DNA of 31,166 nucleotides from a virus. Each line of letters begins with the position of its first letter. The first letter of the stretch is position 1. The translations under genes were made by a program, and so were the position numbers. This document shows positions 7,894-14,855 of the stretch, piece after piece. The notes under the pieces are model-generated. The model saw only the letters and a list, made by a program, of their open reading frames with translations, searched no databases and had not been told where the DNA came from. The DNA is taken from IMG/VR virus record IMGVR_UViG_3300032287_002524, positions 1 to 31,166 of that record; one strand, written 5' to 3'.

Positions 7894-8886
7894 ATGCCCG
7901 TACCATCGCTAATCACCGACCTGTCCACCACGGCGGCGTCCAACTCACCAGCCGGGGCCGAGTCGGCCAGGGGGACGATAGACGACTACCTGCGCGCCCA
8001 TGCGTCGTTCATCGCCCAGACGCGAGCCGGCACATCGGCCACCACGTATACGTATAGCGCAACAGGCGCGCGGATACAAGGCGACTTTAGCAACGCTACG
8101 CTGGCAAATCGGACTGCGTTTCAGGACAAGACAACAAACAATTCAACCTTAGTTCAAGTTATCCCAAACGGAGCAAGCACCACATCTGGGGTTGCAGTTT
8201 TTGGATCATCCAGCCCAGACAATTCATCCTACGGATCTCTTACGGTTGACTCTGCGCAACTGCAACTAGCAGCAGATAAAACGGGCTCAGGGGCGTACGT
8301 CCCGCTTGTGTTTAGAGTTAGTGGATCGGAGGTGGCTCGGTTTGATACGAGCAACAGGTTCATGGTTGGGAGAACCTCATACAGCCTTTTGTCTGGAGTG
8401 TCCGGGCTTACTGTTTTAAACACCGGCCAAACACTTATTGAAAACGCTTACGCAAGCGGCGCCAGCTACTACAGCAATATATTTAGCTGCGGCGCCAACG
8501 CCTGCAACCACGTTCAGTTTTATCGGGAAGGTGTTGCGGCAGGTGTAATAGTTACAAACTCAAGTGCACAAACGTCTTACGCCGCGTCGTCTGACTACAG
8601 ACTAAAGTCCAATGCGCAGCCGCTCGCCAACAGCGGTGCATTTATTGACGCCCTGCAGCCTAAGTCATGGACATGGGCAACAAGCGGACAGCCTGGTGCT
8701 GGCTTTATTGCGCACGAAGTAGCCGCCGTGTCGCCGTCTAGCGTGTTCGGCGAGAAAGACGCGGTAAACGACGACGGCTCGCCTAAGTACCAAAGCATGG
8801 AGTACGGGTCGCCAGAGTTCATCGCCAATATTGTTGCCGAGCTGCAGTCGCTGCGTGCCCGCGTTGCCGCGCTGGAAGCAGCATGA
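7894..8886 (+). CDS. Tail spike/fibre with Peptidase_S74 chaperone domain
   Basis: 330 residues, RBS GGATGA. The N-terminus (ITDLSTTAASNSPAGAES, then DDYLRAHASFIAQ) is the virion-attachment segment common to podovirus tail fibres. The centre (about 45-225) is Ser/Thr/Asn/Gly-rich beta structure and noticeably AT-richer, as expected for a receptor-binding part. Residues from about 233 form an intramolecular chaperone of the S74 family: SSDYRLKSN gives the Ser233/Lys238 self-cleavage dyad, followed by GAGFIAHEVAAVSPS and a C-terminal coiled coil (LQSLRARVAALEAA). The chaperone trimerises the fibre and is then cut off. Only about 230 residues would remain in the mature spike, so it is short. Confidence 0.8.
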   Translation: MPVPSLITDLSTTAASNSPAGAESARGTIDDYLRAHASFIAQTRAGTSATTYTYSATGARIQGDFSNATLANRTAFQDKTTNNSTLVQVIPNGASTTSGVAVFGSSSPDNSSYGSLTVDSAQLQLAADKTGSGAYVPLVFRVSGSEVARFDTSNRFMVGRTSYSLLSGVSGLTVLNTGQTLIENAYASGASYYSNIFSCGANACNHVQFYREGVAAGVIVTNSSAQTSYAASSDYRLKSNAQPLANSGAFIDALQPKSWTWATSGQPGAGFIAHEVAAVSPSSVFGEKDAVNDDGSPKYQSMEYGSPEFIANIVAELQSLRARVAALEAA

Positions 8887-9149
8887 CAACCGATTCCGAC
8901 TTCCAGCGGCTGGAAAACAAAGTCGACAAGCTTACCGACGCGGTGATGCGCCTGGTGCTGATCGAGGAGCGCCAGACCACACAAGGCGAGCGAATCGGCG
9001 CCTGCGAATCCAAGATTGCGGTGAACGAGTCGGCCATTGCCAAGACCGAGCGCAAGGTTGACCAGTGGGTGAACCGCGGCATCGGTGTGTGGCTTGCCGT
9101 TGCTGGGCTGTTCACGCTAATTCAGTTGGGCGCCCGGTTTCTAAAGTAG
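8883..9149 (+). CDS. Coiled-coil plus one-TM protein, holin-like (XhlA-type)
   Basis: 88 residues overlapping the spike stop as ATGA. Residues about 5-60 are a charged heptad-type helix (RLENKVDKLTDAVMRL). One membrane segment follows at about 67-85 (RGIGVWLAVAGLFTLIQLG) and the last residues are basic. This layout matches XhlA-type hemolysin/holin-associated proteins that often precede endolysin genes. It lies directly before the lysozyme, whose start follows the stop without a gap, so a role in lysis (holin or holin partner) is likely. Which of the membrane proteins here is the true holin is open. Confidence 0.5.
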   Translation: MTTDSDFQRLENKVDKLTDAVMRLVLIEERQTTQGERIGACESKIAVNESAIAKTERKVDQWVNRGIGVWLAVAGLFTLIQLGARFLK

Positions 9150-10211
9150 ATGTTCACCAACCAGGCTGGCGTCGAACTCATAAAAGAGTTCGAAGGGCTG
9201 CGGCTGCGCGCGTATCTGTGCCCTGCGGGTGTCGCCACCATTGGCTACGGCACCACCGTGTACCCCACGGGCTACAAGGTGCAGATGGGCGACCAGTGCA
9301 CCGCAGAGCAGGCCGAGGAGTATCTGCGCAGCGACTTGCGGGATTTTGAGCGCGATGTTGAGCGCATGGTGCTGGTGCCGCTCAACACCAACCAGTTTGC
9401 CGCACTGGTCAGCTTTGCCTACAACTTGGGCGCGGAAGCCTTACGCAAGTCCACGTTGCTGCGTTTGCTAAACGCCCACAACTACGCGGGCGCTGCTGAC
9501 CAATTCGCTCGCTGGACGTATGCCGCTGGCAAGCAACTGCCAGGCTTAGTGCGCAGACGTGCTGCAGAGCGTGCGCTGTTCCTGCGAGCCGATGTATTGC
9601 TTAGCGATACGCCTGTCGGCGACTTCCCAACCATGCAGCCCGTCGCTGCGCTCCACGTGGAACAAACTATGGCCCCAATCGTCGCGGCGCTCATGCCGAG
9701 CCTCATCTCTGCCATCCCCGAGATTGCCAAGCTGTTTGGATCTGGGCCGCGAACAGATAAGACGGCGGCCATTGCGCAGAAGGTTGCCGAGACAGTGATT
9801 GCGGCCACCAACACGACAAACCTGCAAGCTGCCGTCGAGACGGTGCAAGCCGATCCGCAGATGCGCCAGCAGGCCACAGAAGCCGTGCAGGCCATCTGGT
9901 ACGAGCTGCAAGAGATCGGTGGCGGCATCAGTGCGGCGCGCGAGTTCTCCGCAAAGACTGCGGCGGACGGGGCCAGCTTTATCCGCATGCCGGCCTTCTG
10001 GATCAGCCTTGCCCTGCTGCCGCTCTTGTACGGCACCGTGTACGCGGTACTGACGGGCGGTGACGGGTTCACCAGCGAACTGCGCGCAGCCATTGCCAGC
10101 AGTGTGGTGACGGGCGTCCTGGGCGCTGTGGCGGGCTTTTGGCTTGGCTCCTCGTTCACTACAAGCCGCTCCAGAGGGCTGGGCGCAACGCCCGCCACCG
10201 ATCAGCCATGA
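9150..10211 (+). CDS. Endolysin: GH24 lysozyme fused to a holin-like membrane domain
   Basis: 353 residues in one uninterrupted frame. Residues 1-150 are a T4/P22-type lysozyme: Glu15, then eight residues to Cys24, then five to Thr30, the E-x8-(D/C)-x5-T catalytic pattern, with IKEFEGLRLRAY and VATIGYGTT around it and NQFAALVSFAYNLGA further on. A typical phage lysozyme ends near residue 150. Here about 200 more follow: a hydrophobic stretch (175-195), a helical linker rich in Ala/Gln, and two clear membrane segments (about 281-302 and 314-335) with a basic end. The tail resembles 3TM gene-transfer-agent holins. No signal peptide is seen, so the tail may anchor or export the enzyme. Confidence 0.8.
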   Translation: MFTNQAGVELIKEFEGLRLRAYLCPAGVATIGYGTTVYPTGYKVQMGDQCTAEQAEEYLRSDLRDFERDVERMVLVPLNTNQFAALVSFAYNLGAEALRKSTLLRLLNAHNYAGAADQFARWTYAAGKQLPGLVRRRAAERALFLRADVLLSDTPVGDFPTMQPVAALHVEQTMAPIVAALMPSLISAIPEIAKLFGSGPRTDKTAAIAQKVAETVIAATNTTNLQAAVETVQADPQMRQQATEAVQAIWYELQEIGGGISAAREFSAKTAADGASFIRMPAFWISLALLPLLYGTVYAVLTGGDGFTSELRAAIASSVVTGVLGAVAGFWLGSSFTTSRSRGLGATPATDQP

Positions 10212-10414
10212 AAACTGCCCTGGCGTTTGTGGCCGTGATGGTTCCGGCCCAAGCGCAGGGGCCGACGTTCGACATTCAGGTGGCCTGTGATGGCCCGGTG
10301 CCGCTAGGCATGCGCATCAACGCGCTGCGAGCTGGCTCTGCCTTTGTTCGGATTTCTGATCTTCTGGAGTTTTGTGCGCGTGAGTACGAGCAAGAAGAAA
10401 AGAAGCGAAGCTAA
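10208..10414 (+). CDS. Small exported protein in the lysis region
   Basis: 68 residues beginning at the ATG at 10208, overlapping the lysozyme stop as ATGA. The N-terminus (MKTALAFVAVMVPAQAQG) looks like a cleavable signal peptide with an Ala-x-Ala site near residue 16; there is no lipobox Cys. The mature part is about 50 residues with two Cys and a charged C-terminal helix. Its place after the endolysin is that of spanin genes, but neither an inner-membrane Rz nor a lipoprotein Rz1 pattern is seen. Function is unassigned. Confidence 0.5.
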   Translation: MKTALAFVAVMVPAQAQGPTFDIQVACDGPVPLGMRINALRAGSAFVRISDLLEFCAREYEQEEKKRS

Positions 10415-10679
10415 GCCTGCGGCGATGGTTCGGGTGAAGTGGACGGACGCAGCAATGTCTACATCCCCGCATTGGCAGGAAGGTGCGCAACCCAAGCCGC
10501 CCAAAGGCAAAAGTATGCACGCCTGCCTCACTGTGGGCTGGCTGGTGCATCTCGATGAGCGCTGGTGCCAGGTGGTGGCCACGCTTACCGATGGCGGCCA
10601 CGCGCATGTCACCGAGATCCCTGTTGGCATGATCGAGAAGATTGAAGTGCTAGAGCCCACGGGCGAGATAGGTGCCTGA
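10380..10679 (+). CDS. Conserved phage protein of unknown function
   Basis: 99 residues if started at the GTG at 10380 (CTGGAG about 10 bases upstream). An ATG at 10425 (MVRVKW) is the alternative I find nearly as likely, and an ATG at 10344 would add a short hydrophobic leader. The core, VRVKWTDAA, then CLTVGWLVHLDERWCQVVAT and EIPVGMIEKIEVL, matches a small family seen in many Proteobacterial phages with the pattern 'W.DA...TVGW...IP.GMI..I'. It is compact, probably beta-rich and cytoplasmic. It overlaps the next start by one base (TGATG). Confidence 0.55.
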   Translation: MSTSKKKRSEAKPAAMVRVKWTDAAMSTSPHWQEGAQPKPPKGKSMHACLTVGWLVHLDERWCQVVATLTDGGHAHVTEIPVGMIEKIEVLEPTGEIGA

Positions 10680-11635
10680 TGGCTGTCCGAAAGTTTACAG
10701 ATGAGCAGCTACTGGCCGCTCTGTCAGAGACACGCAGCACTTCTGCGCTGGCAAAGAAGTTCGATGTGTCAGCCCGCGCTGTGGTAACTCGCCTGCGCAA
10801 GCTGAATGTGCCGCCTGCCAAGCACGCAAAGGAAGCGCAGGGGTTGCCCACCAGGGCAGAGATAGAGCGCAGTATTGGCCGCATCAGCACAACCATCACC
10901 GATGGCCGTGCGGTGATCTTCAGCGATGCCCACTTCCAACCCGACTGCATCTCCACTGCCAACCGTGCCCTGCTGAAGTTGCTGCCCGAGCTGCGCCCCG
11001 CACTGGTGGTGTGCAATGGCGATGCGTTCGATGGGTCAGCCGTCAGTCGGCATTCGCCGATGTTCGGCGACAAGCCACATACGCCTGCAGCGGAACTGCG
11101 TGCGTGCCAGGAGCGGCTGACGGAGATTGCAGAGTTGTCGCGGGGCGCATTGCGCATCTGGACGCTAGGCAACCACGACGTGCGCTTGCACACCTATCTC
11201 GCAACCCAAGCCCCGCAGTTGGCAGACATGCCCGGGTTGGATCTGCGCGCCTTGTTCCCAGAGTGGAAATTCTGCTGGTCGCTAAGAGTGAACGACGACA
11301 CGGTAATTAAGCACCGATACCGGGGCGGCATGTATGCGCCCGCGAATAACGTCAGGGGCGCATTGGGCATGTCGTTTGTTACCGGCCACCTGCACAGCCT
11401 AAAAGTTATGCCTTTATCGGCATACGCGAACAAGCCAACCGCCTATGGCGTGGACACCGGGATGCTGGCCGAGCCGGAATGGTCAGCGTTCAACTACCGG
11501 GAAGATTCGCCAGCGGATTGGCGCTCGGGGTTTGTGGTGATGACGTGGCGCGGTGGTCGCCTGCTGTGGCCCGAGGTGGTCAACGTGGTGAGCGAGGGTG
11601 TGGTTGAGTTTCGCGGCGAGCTAATGGAGGTTTAG
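10679..11635 (+). CDS. Calcineurin-like metallophosphoesterase with N-terminal HTH
   Basis: 318 residues. Residues about 6-45 look like a small helix-turn-helix (TDEQLLAALSETRSTSALAK, then VSARAVVTRLRKL). The rest is a metallophosphoesterase with all metal-binding motifs in order: D-x-H (Asp83, His85), G-D-x2-D (114-118), GNHD (164-167) and GHLH (236-239). Such enzymes cut phosphodiesters using two metal ions; the substrate cannot be inferred. Combination with a DNA-binding-like N-terminus suggests a nucleic acid target. It overlaps its upstream neighbour by one base and is followed at once by the ART-like gene. Confidence 0.75.
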   Translation: MAVRKFTDEQLLAALSETRSTSALAKKFDVSARAVVTRLRKLNVPPAKHAKEAQGLPTRAEIERSIGRISTTITDGRAVIFSDAHFQPDCISTANRALLKLLPELRPALVVCNGDAFDGSAVSRHSPMFGDKPHTPAAELRACQERLTEIAELSRGALRIWTLGNHDVRLHTYLATQAPQLADMPGLDLRALFPEWKFCWSLRVNDDTVIKHRYRGGMYAPANNVRGALGMSFVTGHLHSLKVMPLSAYANKPTAYGVDTGMLAEPEWSAFNYREDSPADWRSGFVVMTWRGGRLLWPEVVNVVSEGVVEFRGELMEV

Positions 11636-12559
11636 ATGGCAGATAGGCGTGGCGTTGGGCTGTTGGATGCGTACAGGCAATACGTTGGCGACCCGTTTGC
11701 ATCAATGGTCGGTGGCGCTGCGCGTGGCTACCTTGGGTTGGATAAGCCAACCTATGCCAACGATGAGGCGTATCGAACTGCGCAGGCCCTGGGCAACATG
11801 CCAGGCTTCGGCGCGCCCGCTGGAATCTTTAAGGCTGCGGCCAATGCGCCGGAGGTAATTGCAGCGCTGGGCGGGTTGTTGGGGAAAACGGGCGTAGGGA
11901 AACTGGCGCAGTCAGCGCCCAAGCTGAAAGCCTCACAAGATGAAGCGCTGGAAATTGCACGCAAGAATGCAGTGAAGATGCTGGGATTGCCGGAGAGCAA
12001 CACGGCAATTGATCGTGCGCGGGCGATGGGGTTTGAAGAAGGTATTTATCACGGCGCAACAAACGATTTCCCGGCGTTTAAGGTTTCAGACAGGTCAAAT
12101 GTTTATGCAACTGGAGAGCCTCGTATTGCTGACATTTACGCTAACGCAATTGGAAGGCATCGTGGATTGCGTGAGGTAAACGCGGGGCCAAACGTTATGC
12201 CGTTGATGTATCGCGGGAAACTTATAGAGGTCAGCGATCAAGGCTTAAGCGGCGGCGGCTGGGTCAATGACAATTTAGCTGCTGCTTTAGGTACAGAACG
12301 AAAGCGCAACCTTTACAAAGAAGTTCCAAGCAAAGGATATTCTGGCGTAAAAATTACTGAGATGGATGACCTTGGCGGCCGCCAGTCCCAATATGTTTTC
12401 CCTGATCCGTCTGTTTTGCGCTCCCGCTTTGCCGCCTTTGATCCTGCGCGCGTAAACGAGAATGATCTACTCGGTCAAGCAGACCCGCGACTGCTGGCGT
12501 TAATTGCTGCCGGCACAGGCGGCGGCCTGCTGGGCTACAACTACTTGCAAGACCGATGA
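11636..12559 (+). CDS. ART-like (ADP-ribosyltransferase, polyvalent-protein type) protein
   Basis: 307 residues, starting immediately after the previous stop. The N-terminal third is Gly/Ala-rich and resembles the start of injected virion proteins (YRQYVGDPFASMVGGAARGY). Residues about 120-270 look like an ART-PolyVal domain: YHGA with His139, a Tyr at 157 before an Ala-Asp-Ile-Tyr helix, VMPLMYRGKLIEV, and the closing SQYVFPDPSVLRSRFAAFDP. The third catalytic position appears to be Gln252 rather than Glu, so activity is uncertain. A hydrophobic stretch lies near the C-terminus (about 288-303). The ART segment is AT-richer than its surroundings. It may be an effector delivered with, or after, the DNA. 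Confidence 0.5.
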   Translation: MADRRGVGLLDAYRQYVGDPFASMVGGAARGYLGLDKPTYANDEAYRTAQALGNMPGFGAPAGIFKAAANAPEVIAALGGLLGKTGVGKLAQSAPKLKASQDEALEIARKNAVKMLGLPESNTAIDRARAMGFEEGIYHGATNDFPAFKVSDRSNVYATGEPRIADIYANAIGRHRGLREVNAGPNVMPLMYRGKLIEVSDQGLSGGGWVNDNLAAALGTERKRNLYKEVPSKGYSGVKITEMDDLGGRQSQYVFPDPSVLRSRFAAFDPARVNENDLLGQADPRLLALIAAGTGGGLLGYNYLQDR

Positions 12560-12699
12560 GCGCCGCCCTGATTGCCGCTGTCGGCGTCGTCTACGCCGTC
12601 ATCGCCGCCGACCTGTACCGCTCCGGCCAGCCCGGTTTGGCACTGGCGTTTGCCGGGTATGCGCTGGCCAATGTTGGGCTGTGGATCGAGGCCCGCTAA
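12556..12699 (+). CDS. Small two-segment membrane protein
   Basis: 47 residues overlapping the previous stop as ATGA. Two hydrophobic helices are visible (residues about 2-19, AALIAAVGVVYAVIAADL, and 27-43, LALAFAGYALANVGLW) joined by RSGQPG. It is the last gene of the rightward late block. It could be a holin-like or envelope protein; no family is recognised. Confidence 0.55.
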   Translation: MSAALIAAVGVVYAVIAADLYRSGQPGLALAFAGYALANVGLWIEAR

Positions 12700-12724
12700 A
12701 GCGGCGCAGGCGGCGGGTCAGCAG

Positions 12725-12766
12725 GACAGTCGCTAGCTACTGCACGACAGTCGCTAGGTACTGTGC
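12725..12766. repeat. Tandem 21-bp direct repeat
   Basis: Two adjacent 21-bp units, 12725-12745 and 12746-12766, share 18 of 21 bases (GACAGTCGCTAG.TACTG core). A 21-bp spacing is two helical turns, so both copies face the same side of the DNA. The repeat lies in the convergent gap between the late operon and the leftward accessory genes (12700-12826), which otherwise holds only an AACTCA/TGAGTT inverted repeat (12783-12810) and no T-run terminator. Confidence 0.5.
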
Positions 12767-12826
12767 GGCAAAGTCTCTGGAAAACTCAACCGCAATTTTT
12801 CTTCTGAGTTGTCCTTGACGCAGACG

Positions 12827-12931
12827 CTAGAACTTCGCCGGCGGCATGTCACTCGGGTAGCGCTTCTTCCGCTTCTGCTTTACCGGCTTGCGCATCCGGC
12901 CGAACGGCCAGGCTGGGTTGTCTTTGAACAT
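12827..12931 (-). CDS. Possible very small basic protein
   Basis: 34 residues (MFKDNPAWPFGRMRKPVKQK and onward), strongly basic, from the ATG at 12931 with AGGGA about 11 bases upstream. It overlaps the 3' half of the MazE-like gene in another frame. The composition reads like a real peptide rather than a random frame. The alternative is that a frameshift has split one gene. No homologue is recognised. Confidence 0.3.
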   Translation of the reverse strand: MFKDNPAWPFGRMRKPVKQKRKKRYPSDMPPAKF

Positions 12932-13064
12932 TGGTAGCAAAGTCCCTGATGGCTTGATGGTGCTCTGGGTACGCCCAGACTTCGATCGGGCGCAGGCCCT
13001 GTTCGCGCAGCCGCGCGCGGTGGGCTGCGACGCGGGCCTTTGAGTCGCGGGTGTCCTTTTTCAT
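12849..13064 (-). CDS. MazE/DUF3018-like small protein
   Basis: 71 residues. The N-terminal 45 residues (KARVAAHRARLREQGLRPIE, then VWAYPEHHQAIRDFA) match the pattern of the antitoxin MazE-like (DUF3018) family, 'RV..HR..LR..GLRP..IWVPD'. The C-terminal 25 residues are not typical. No toxin partner with a MazF/PemK pattern is seen beside it, so here it is probably a stand-alone DNA-binding protein. It lies four bases after the upstream gene and in the same leftward unit. Confidence 0.5.
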   Translation of the reverse strand: MKKDTRDSKARVAAHRARLREQGLRPIEVWAYPEHHQAIRDFATNVQRQPSLAVRPDAQAGKAEAEEALPE

Positions 13065-13067
13065 GGG

Positions 13068-13313
13068 TCAGTCTGCAAGCGTCGCGCCGTTGGCAACGTA
13101 GTACTCGACTTCATCGAGCGGGACGGACACGAAGCGAAAGCCCATGCCATATGCCGCCGTGCCTTCAGGGATGGTCACTGCGCGGTGCGGCGTGCCTGTC
13201 AGGTCGCTGATGTATTTGACGTAAGCCTGCACCGGCTGCAGGTTGGCGTGGATCGGTTCCACGGCGGCGGTGGCGCGCTGGCGCTTCAGGGTCTTGGTCA
13301 ATTCTTTGTTCAT
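13068..13313 (-). CDS. Hypothetical protein
   Basis: 81 residues with a strong RBS (AAGGAGAG). A basic N-terminus (KELTKTLKRQRATAA) is followed by a mixed helix/strand region with no recognised motif. It is the middle gene of the three leftward accessory genes served by the promoter at 13640-13666. Function unknown. Confidence 0.55.
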   Translation of the reverse strand: MNKELTKTLKRQRATAAVEPIHANLQPVQAYVKYISDLTGTPHRAVTIPEGTAAYGMGFRFVSVPLDEVEYYVANGATLAD

Positions 13314-13358
13314 GGTTTCTCTCCTTGCGATGCCCGGCCGGAGCCGGGCGGGTTGGGG

Positions 13359-13589
13359 TCAGTAACGTGATTCGCGTTCTGCTGCGCGTGCTTCAGCCAA
13401 GAAGATGCTGGCCTCTTGTTTCGCGTGGTAGTGGATGTAATCCCATCCAGCTTCGATGCCGCGCTTTGCTGCTTCATCGTTAGCCCAGCGTGCGTGATCG
13501 ACGAACGCGCAGGGGAACGCACGAATGCCGTGCTTGATGAAAACCTTGCACACATCTAACGCGGTGAATGTCTGACCGTTGTTTCTCAT
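13359..13589 (-). CDS. Hypothetical protein
   Basis: 76 residues from the ATG at 13589, chosen because CAGGAG lies 9-12 bases upstream; a farther in-frame ATG at 13631 has no RBS. The text (FTALDVCKVFIKHGIRAFPC, WANDEAAKRGIEAGWDYIHY) gives a compact helical protein with two Cys, not recognised. It is the first gene behind the palindromic-operator promoter and so is likely to be tightly regulated. Confidence 0.55.
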   Translation of the reverse strand: MRNNGQTFTALDVCKVFIKHGIRAFPCAFVDHARWANDEAAKRGIEAGWDYIHYHAKQEASIFLAEARAAERESRY

Positions 13590-13639
13590 GTCCGCTTGCT
13601 CCTGAGTTGCGCGCCGCGTCGTGCAGCGCATGAGTGAAC

Positions 13640-13666
13640 TTTATATGGTTACTAGTAACCAGTCAA
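13640..13666 (-). promoter_or_regulatory. Leftward promoter with palindromic operator
   Basis: On the minus strand TTGACT (-35, 13661-13666) and TATAAA (-10, 13640-13645) enclose a 15-bp spacer; a TAAAGT overlapping the -10 gives 17 bp. The spacer together with one base of the -35 is the perfect 16-bp palindrome TGGTTACTAGTAACCA (13646-13661). A dimeric regulator bound here would block RNA polymerase. It would control the accessory genes at 12827-13589. Confidence 0.65.
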
Positions 13667-13700
13667 GGGGGTAGGCAAAAAAGTTTTCGGGCGCTCAAAC

Positions 13701-13905
13701 CTGTCCAATACTCGCAAAACCGCATCCGTTTTTGCCGGGTTTCGCTACAGCCAAGCTTGCCCCACATATTGGACAGATTTGCCTGAAGATCCGCATGGGC
13801 AGGGCGATTTAGGCACTTTTTAGAAATAAAACGACGGTAGTTCTATCGCCCGCAAAGCCGCTCTGGGCCTAGCGCCCGTCCAATACTTTGCGCTTCTGTC
13901 CAATA
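13701..13905. other. attP: Probable attP region with integrase-site repeats
   Basis: Four copies of a 10-bp motif CTGTCCAATA surround the integrase 3' end: 13701-13710 (+), 13767-13776 (inverted), 13876-13885 (+, CCGTCCAATA) and 13896-13905 (+). Two copies extend to CTGTCCAATACTCG. The last two lie inside the integrase coding end. An AT-rich stretch (about 13815-13832) and a 7-bp inverted repeat GGGCGAT/ATCGCCC (13802-13808 and 13845-13851) lie between them. This is the layout of arm- or core-type integrase sites around a phage attachment site. The exact crossover core cannot be fixed without attL/attR. Confidence 0.6.
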
Positions 13906-14855
13906 CTCGGCCCCTGCGCAACCTTTAACTCGCGGTCGCGCAGGTAGCGCTCGGTCATCTTTTCGGACGTGTGGCCAAGTAGCGTTTGCGCGTTCAAGCC
14001 CTGCTGTCGCGCGTCGGATGCGGACATGGCTCGCAGGTCATGGATCGTCACGTTCTCCACGCCCGCCTTCTTGCACGCTGCCCGCCAGTCCCGCCAGATG
14101 GGCTGATACGCCCGCTTGTGCGAGCCGATGCCCTTGACTAGCCACATGCTTGCCACAGGGCCGTGCGCGGCCTTTGCTGCCTCAACCGCTGCAGTAAGCG
14201 CAGGGTTCCACTCGATCAGCACTTCGGTGCCCGTCTTGGCTTGACGGAAATAGATACCGCCTTCGCGCAGATGCTCACGCCTGATCGCCAGCACATCGCC
14301 AATCCGCTGCCCGGTTGCGTGGCACAGGCTCATCACTATGCGCAGCCGCTCCGATCCGGCGTCCAGTACGGCAGCAAACTCCTGATCCGTTACACGCCTT
14401 GTGCGGGCCTTTTGCGGCAGACGCTTTGCGCCCACCACTGGATTGCTATCCACCAGGCCAAGTTCCAGCGCGTAGTCAAACACCTGCTTCATCGTTGCCT
14501 GCACTTGGTTTGCCATGGCCGGCGTGGCTGCCAACCCCCTGCGCATCTGCGCAATCGCGGCAGGGGTCACCTGATACGGCGTGTAGTTTTTAAATATCTC
14601 CTGCGCCTTGCGAGCCGACAGGGCGTATAGCTTTTTGGTGGCCGGCGCTTTGCCCGCGGTCATGCTGGGCAGGGCTTCCTCAATCAACTGGGCCATGCCA
14701 CCTAGCTGCTGGGCGTGCAGCCGGGCGTACTCCGCGAGCGCGTCAGGCAGATTGTTTGCGAGTCGATTCCACTTGCCCCGCTTTACCAGGTAATACGCGC
14801 CGTGGCGCAGGAAAACACAGGGCGGGAGGTGTCGGTTGTGTTTGCGTGGGCGCAT
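13869..14855 (-). CDS. int: Tyrosine-family phage integrase
   Basis: 328 residues. Catalytic residues of tyrosine recombinases are all present: Arg184 (ATGQRIGDVLAIR), Lys207 (QAKTGTEV), His272 and Arg275 (IHDLRAMSASDA), His295 (LLGHTSEKM) and the nucleophile Tyr304 (TERYLRDREL). The N-terminal 60 residues carry the arm-binding type sequence (HLPPCVFLRHGAYYLV) and residues about 65-145 the core-binding SAM-like domain. AGAAGGGA precedes the ATG. It catalyses integration and, with an excisionase, excision. The final 12 residues are encoded by two of the attP-type repeats. It overlaps the DUF4224 gene by 113 bases. Confidence 0.9.
   Translation of the reverse strand: MRPRKHNRHLPPCVFLRHGAYYLVKRGKWNRLANNLPDALAEYARLHAQQLGGMAQLIEEALPSMTAGKAPATKKLYALSARKAQEIFKNYTPYQVTPAAIAQMRRGLAATPAMANQVQATMKQVFDYALELGLVDSNPVVGAKRLPQKARTRRVTDQEFAAVLDAGSERLRIVMSLCHATGQRIGDVLAIRREHLREGGIYFRQAKTGTEVLIEWNPALTAAVEAAKAAHGPVASMWLVKGIGSHKRAYQPIWRDWRAACKKAGVENVTIHDLRAMSASDARQQGLNAQTLLGHTSEKMTERYLRDRELKVAQGPSIGQKRKVLDGR

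Noticed and set aside
9482-10198. 238-codon minus-strand frame opposite the lysozyme C-terminal part
   Set aside because: Antisense to a continuous lysozyme-membrane fusion; no start signal.
12849-13064. Complete toxin-antitoxin pair
   Set aside because: Only a MazE-like protein is seen; neighbours show no MazF/PemK or other toxin motif.
13802-13851. Integrase-gene terminator from the GGGCGAT/ATCGCCC inverted repeat
   Set aside because: The loop is 36 bases and no T-run follows on the minus strand, so it does not fit an intrinsic terminator.
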